Assembly: GCA_014529385.2 (NCBI GenBank)
Contig: CM043959.1
Span: 48,425,928 to 48,489,927 of the forward strand
Source: Adiantum capillus-veneris
Taxonomy: Eukaryota; Streptophyta; Polypodiopsida; Polypodiales; Pteridaceae
Length of the DNA stretch: 64,000 nt
Reading direction: 5' to 3'
Below the pieces are notes generated by a model. That model was not told the origin of the DNA. It worked only from the letters and a program-made list of their open reading frames with translations, and made no database searches. Each line of letters opens with the position of its first letter. The first letter of the stretch is position 1. The translations under genes and the position numbers were made by a program. Positions 61,029-64,000 of this stretch are shown in pieces.

Positions 61029-62449
61029 TCATCGCCATGCAATGTGAAAACAGCTCAAAGGAAGGCTCTTTGTGAGAGCATCTGCGGGGTTTTCATCCAT
61101 ATGAACCTTAATTAGCTTAAAGAACTCGCTAGCCAATATGTCTTGTATCACATGATAACAAACTTCTATGTGTTTTGACTTGGAATGAAACATAGTGTTC
61201 TTCGCTAACGCAATCACACTCTGACTATCGCAGTCCAACATTGGAGTTGGAGTAATTCCAAGATCTCCCACTAGGCAAGCTAACCATACAACTTCCTTGC
61301 TAGCATCAAAAATTTGCCACATACTTTGCCTCTGTGGTGGAAGATGACATACAATTTTGACACATGATCTCCATGACACAGTTGCTCTAGAAAATACGAA
61401 TACATAGCTAGATGTGGATTTTTGACTATCCACACAGCCCGCATACTCTGCATCTATGTAACCAACAATCAATGCATCATTGTTCCCAAAGTGTAAGCAC
61501 TTGTCTTTCATACCTTTCAAATATCTCAAGATGTGCTTCACTGCTTCCCAATGCTTCCATCCAACATTTTCCATAAATCTGCTAACCACTCCCATTGCAA
61601 AAGCAATGTCTCGTCTCATGTGTACCATGGCATACACAAGAATGTTGATGGCACCTTGGCCATCTCTACTTTCTCAACATCAGACTTAAGAGCATCATTG
61701 CTGCTAAATTTTTTAGATGCATACATTGGGGTACTCAATGTCTTCCCCCCCACATATCAAAACATTGCAAGACTTTGTGGATATACGTTTCTCGTGACTC
61801 CAGTGTTCCACGTTTTATATCCCTCTTGATACGCATACCAAGAAAGTGACTTGCATCTCCGAGGTCCTTCATAGATATTTGTGTGCTACTCTCTTCAAGA
61901 TGACAATCTCATTTTAGACTTCCTAGCAATGAGCATGTCATCAACATAGAGTATCAAGATGATAAGCGAACCATCATTCAACTTCCTAGTGTACAAGCAA
62001 CAATCTTCCCAGCTCCTTACATAACCTTGGGATTGCATGTACTTGTCAAACTTCATGTAGCACTCCCTTGAGCCTTGCTTTTGTCCATACAATGCATTAC
62101 ACAATTTACATACCAATTATGCCCTTGTAGGCTTTTCAATTTTGACTTCAAAACCCTTTGGTTGTTGCATGTAGATATCCTCATCAAGATCCTCGTGAAG
62201 GAAAGTCGTCTTCACATCCATCTGGACAAGTTCCATGTCCTCAATTGCTACCAGTCCAAGCACAAGATGCAATGTAGTCATTTTGACTACTGGAGAGAAA
62301 ATCTCATCAAAATCCACGCCTTTCTTTTGCTTAAAACCTTTAGCAACCAATCTAGCCTTATACTTAGGCTCAGGATCTTCTGTCGTGTACTTCTTCTTAT
62401 ACACCCATATACAAGGCAAGGTATGTTTTCCCTCTAGAAACTCTGCCAA
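61029..62449 (-). pseudogene. Copia-C reverse transcriptase and RNase H
   Basis: RT motifs include LPCIWVYKKKY, KARLVAKGFKQKKGVDF, LVQMDVKTTFLH, LCNALYGQKQGSRECY and ILYVDDMLIAR. RNase H gives GYIDAEYAGCVDSQKST, LDCDSQSVIALAKN and SKHIEVCYH. One TAA at 62117 lies in frame and the stretch 61640-61900 is broken by stops and shifts. The order and motifs are those of Ty1/copia. Confidence 0.85.
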
Positions 62450-63900
62450 TTCACAATCTCATTAGCCATAATTGAGCTATACTCAAATTGCATTGCTTGC
62501 TCTCACTTCACAGTATCTTCCATTTTGATATCCTCTTGGTAGCATGTAGGCTCTCCGCAGTCAAAAGTCTAACCATGGCCGAAAACACTTAGGGGGACAA
62601 GATACACGTGTAGATATCCTCACTACCTGACTACTGGGCTCTTCTCTCTTAGGAGAATCACTAGTCTCTCTAGATCACTACTAGTCATAGGTACATCGCT
62701 ACTGATTTGTTTGCATAATTGAACTTGAGGCTATGTCCTCAAATCTCACTTTGCAATATTCAACCTCTTTCACAGGCTCTCTGTGCAGCTTGATTCATTA
62801 AAAATTACTTGTGAGCCACAAATAACTCTTCAACATTCCCGGTGCCAGAGATGATAACACATCTCTCCATCTGCACCATAGCCAGTGAATATGTATTTGC
62901 ATGACTTGGGATACAACTTCTTTCTAATCTCTTTAGGCACATGTGAGAATGCCTCACACCCAAACACACATAATCTATCAAAATTAGTCTTCTTGTTTGT
63001 CCACATCTCCTACGGAATCTTGTAGTTAAATAGTGTACTCAACAACCTATTGATTATATGCATTGTTGTTATAACAGCCTCTCCCCAAAACTCTTGAGGG
63101 AAATTTTTCATAGATAGCATGGAAGTGACCCTCTCCTAAATTGTTCTATTCATGCACTCAGCAACTCCATTTTGAGCAGGTGTATACAGTGTAGTAAATT
63201 GTCTCCTAATGCCTTGTTTGCTACAAAGGTGCTTAAACTCTATGGAGATGTATTCTTTCCCATTGTCATTGCGCAAAGCTTCAACTTCTTGCCTGACTGG
63301 TTCTCAACCGTAGCTAAGAACTTCTAGAAGACACCAAAGACTTCATCTTTCCTCTTCAAGAGGTAGACCCACACCTTTCAAGTAGAGTTGTCTATGAATG
63401 TCAAGAAATATAATGCCCCCCATAGAGACTTATGTGGCATAGGTCCACATAGATTGCTATGAACCAAATCTAGAGAATTTTCTTACTTTTTATCAAATGG
63501 CAAAGCGGTAAACTTAGTATACTTCCCATATGTGCAATGCTCACATAAACTAAAATTAGAACAGTTTAGCATAGTAATATATCCAATCTAACTACTTCAT
63601 TCCCTTGTGACTCATGTGACCAAGCCGGCTATGCCACAACTCACTAGAAGGTAGCTTGGCTCCATAGATAGAATTCATCAAGTTGTCTTGTTGAAGCCAC
63701 ACGTGTCTAGCACCTAGAAGCATGAACTCAATACCATTGCGCATACACAATTTCACATCTCCAATGTCACATATTTCAAGTTGATGAGAGTCACCCAGCT
63801 TAACTAACCCATGTGTAGAGCCATAACTAAAGAACCACTTCTTGTGAGGAGTAACATGAAAATTGGCACTGAGTCGATGATCCAATTTTGCGCATAGCAT
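62450..63900 (-). pseudogene. Copia-C protease end and integrase
   Basis: 63900-63592 reads ANFHVTPHKKWFFSY (just after the protease catalytic site) and ELWHSRLGHMSHKGMK (start of the integrase zinc finger). Weaker in-frame text to 62760 includes ALRNDNGKEYIS and PAQNGVAECMNRT, the second Asp and the Glu of the DDE core. Many stops are present. Confidence 0.75.
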
Positions 63901-64000
63901 TCATCAAGAGCTTTGGACTCAAATCAAAAGTGAAAACTAGTACTTCTAATGGTTGCGGCAGGTCAGGAACAATATCAATATGTGGAGACTCCACGACATT

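Larger units (their letters stand above)
60727..64000 (-). mobile_element. Copia-C, second Copia family, truncated by window end
   Basis: The 3' LTR, purine tract, RNase H, RT, integrase and the gag-pre-integrase region lie in order on the minus strand; the 5' part is beyond the window. The protein differs from Copia-A/B (for example AKLPSSELWHSRLGH and ADALTKSLP), so this is another family. It interrupts Copia-B near 60723. Confidence 0.8.

Overview
The window looks like nuclear DNA from a land plant with a large, repeat-rich genome. It has spliced genes, LTR retrotransposons with tRNA-Asp and initiator-Met primer sites, a plant-specific TBL-type wall acetyltransferase gene, and many long CT/GA microsatellites. 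I cannot name the species. A non-flowering plant such as a fern or moss is only a guess. One gene appears intact (TBL-like, 38.4-40.3 kb). Almost everything else is mobile DNA, much of it nested.

Layout. 1.4-10.06 kb: a complete minus-strand LTR retrotransposon (perfect 5-bp TSD, tRNA-Asp PBS, PPT) that encodes gag, four zinc knuckles and a protease-like region but no reverse transcriptase or integrase, so it is non-autonomous. It sits in a Copia gag relic (10.2-11.56 kb). 13.9-23.2 kb: locus X, two convergent spliced genes. The plus gene has a RING-H2-like motif and an FCP1/HAD-like domain; the minus gene is a transposase-like protein. A GGTACTT-type motif saturates both introns and the space between the genes. 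23.42-32.13 kb: a young, almost intact Ty3/gypsy element of Tat type with two RNase H domains. 32.2-37.4 kb: a gypsy gag relic, an LRR-like fragment and an unrecognised spliced minus-strand locus. 38.4-40.3 kb: the TBL-like gene.

41.85-53.78 kb: element Y, an 11.9-kb DNA transposon. It has imperfect terminal inverted repeats (AACAGC...), a 4-bp ACTT duplication, and lies inside the RT gene of an old Copia copy; a related Copia at 55.5 kb preserves the uninterrupted site. Y carries a transposase gene (IDGMDQ / VDNT-ENKN / GHTHDQMDQ motifs) and a divergent spliced gene with a ParB-like segment and a DPPY-type methyltransferase-like domain. Its intergenic DNA and one intron carry about 20 copies of a palindrome (GGATTCTAGAATCC). 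This is the best candidate for an undescribed system.

53.8-64 kb: the old Copia-B, split by element Y, by a small inverted-repeat element (54.03-59.95 kb) that itself contains Copia-A (54.12-59.22 kb), and by Copia-C, which runs off the window end. Across the elements the in-frame stops are mostly TAG/TAA/TGA where Gln, Arg or Trp is expected, as cytosine deamination of silenced DNA would produce.
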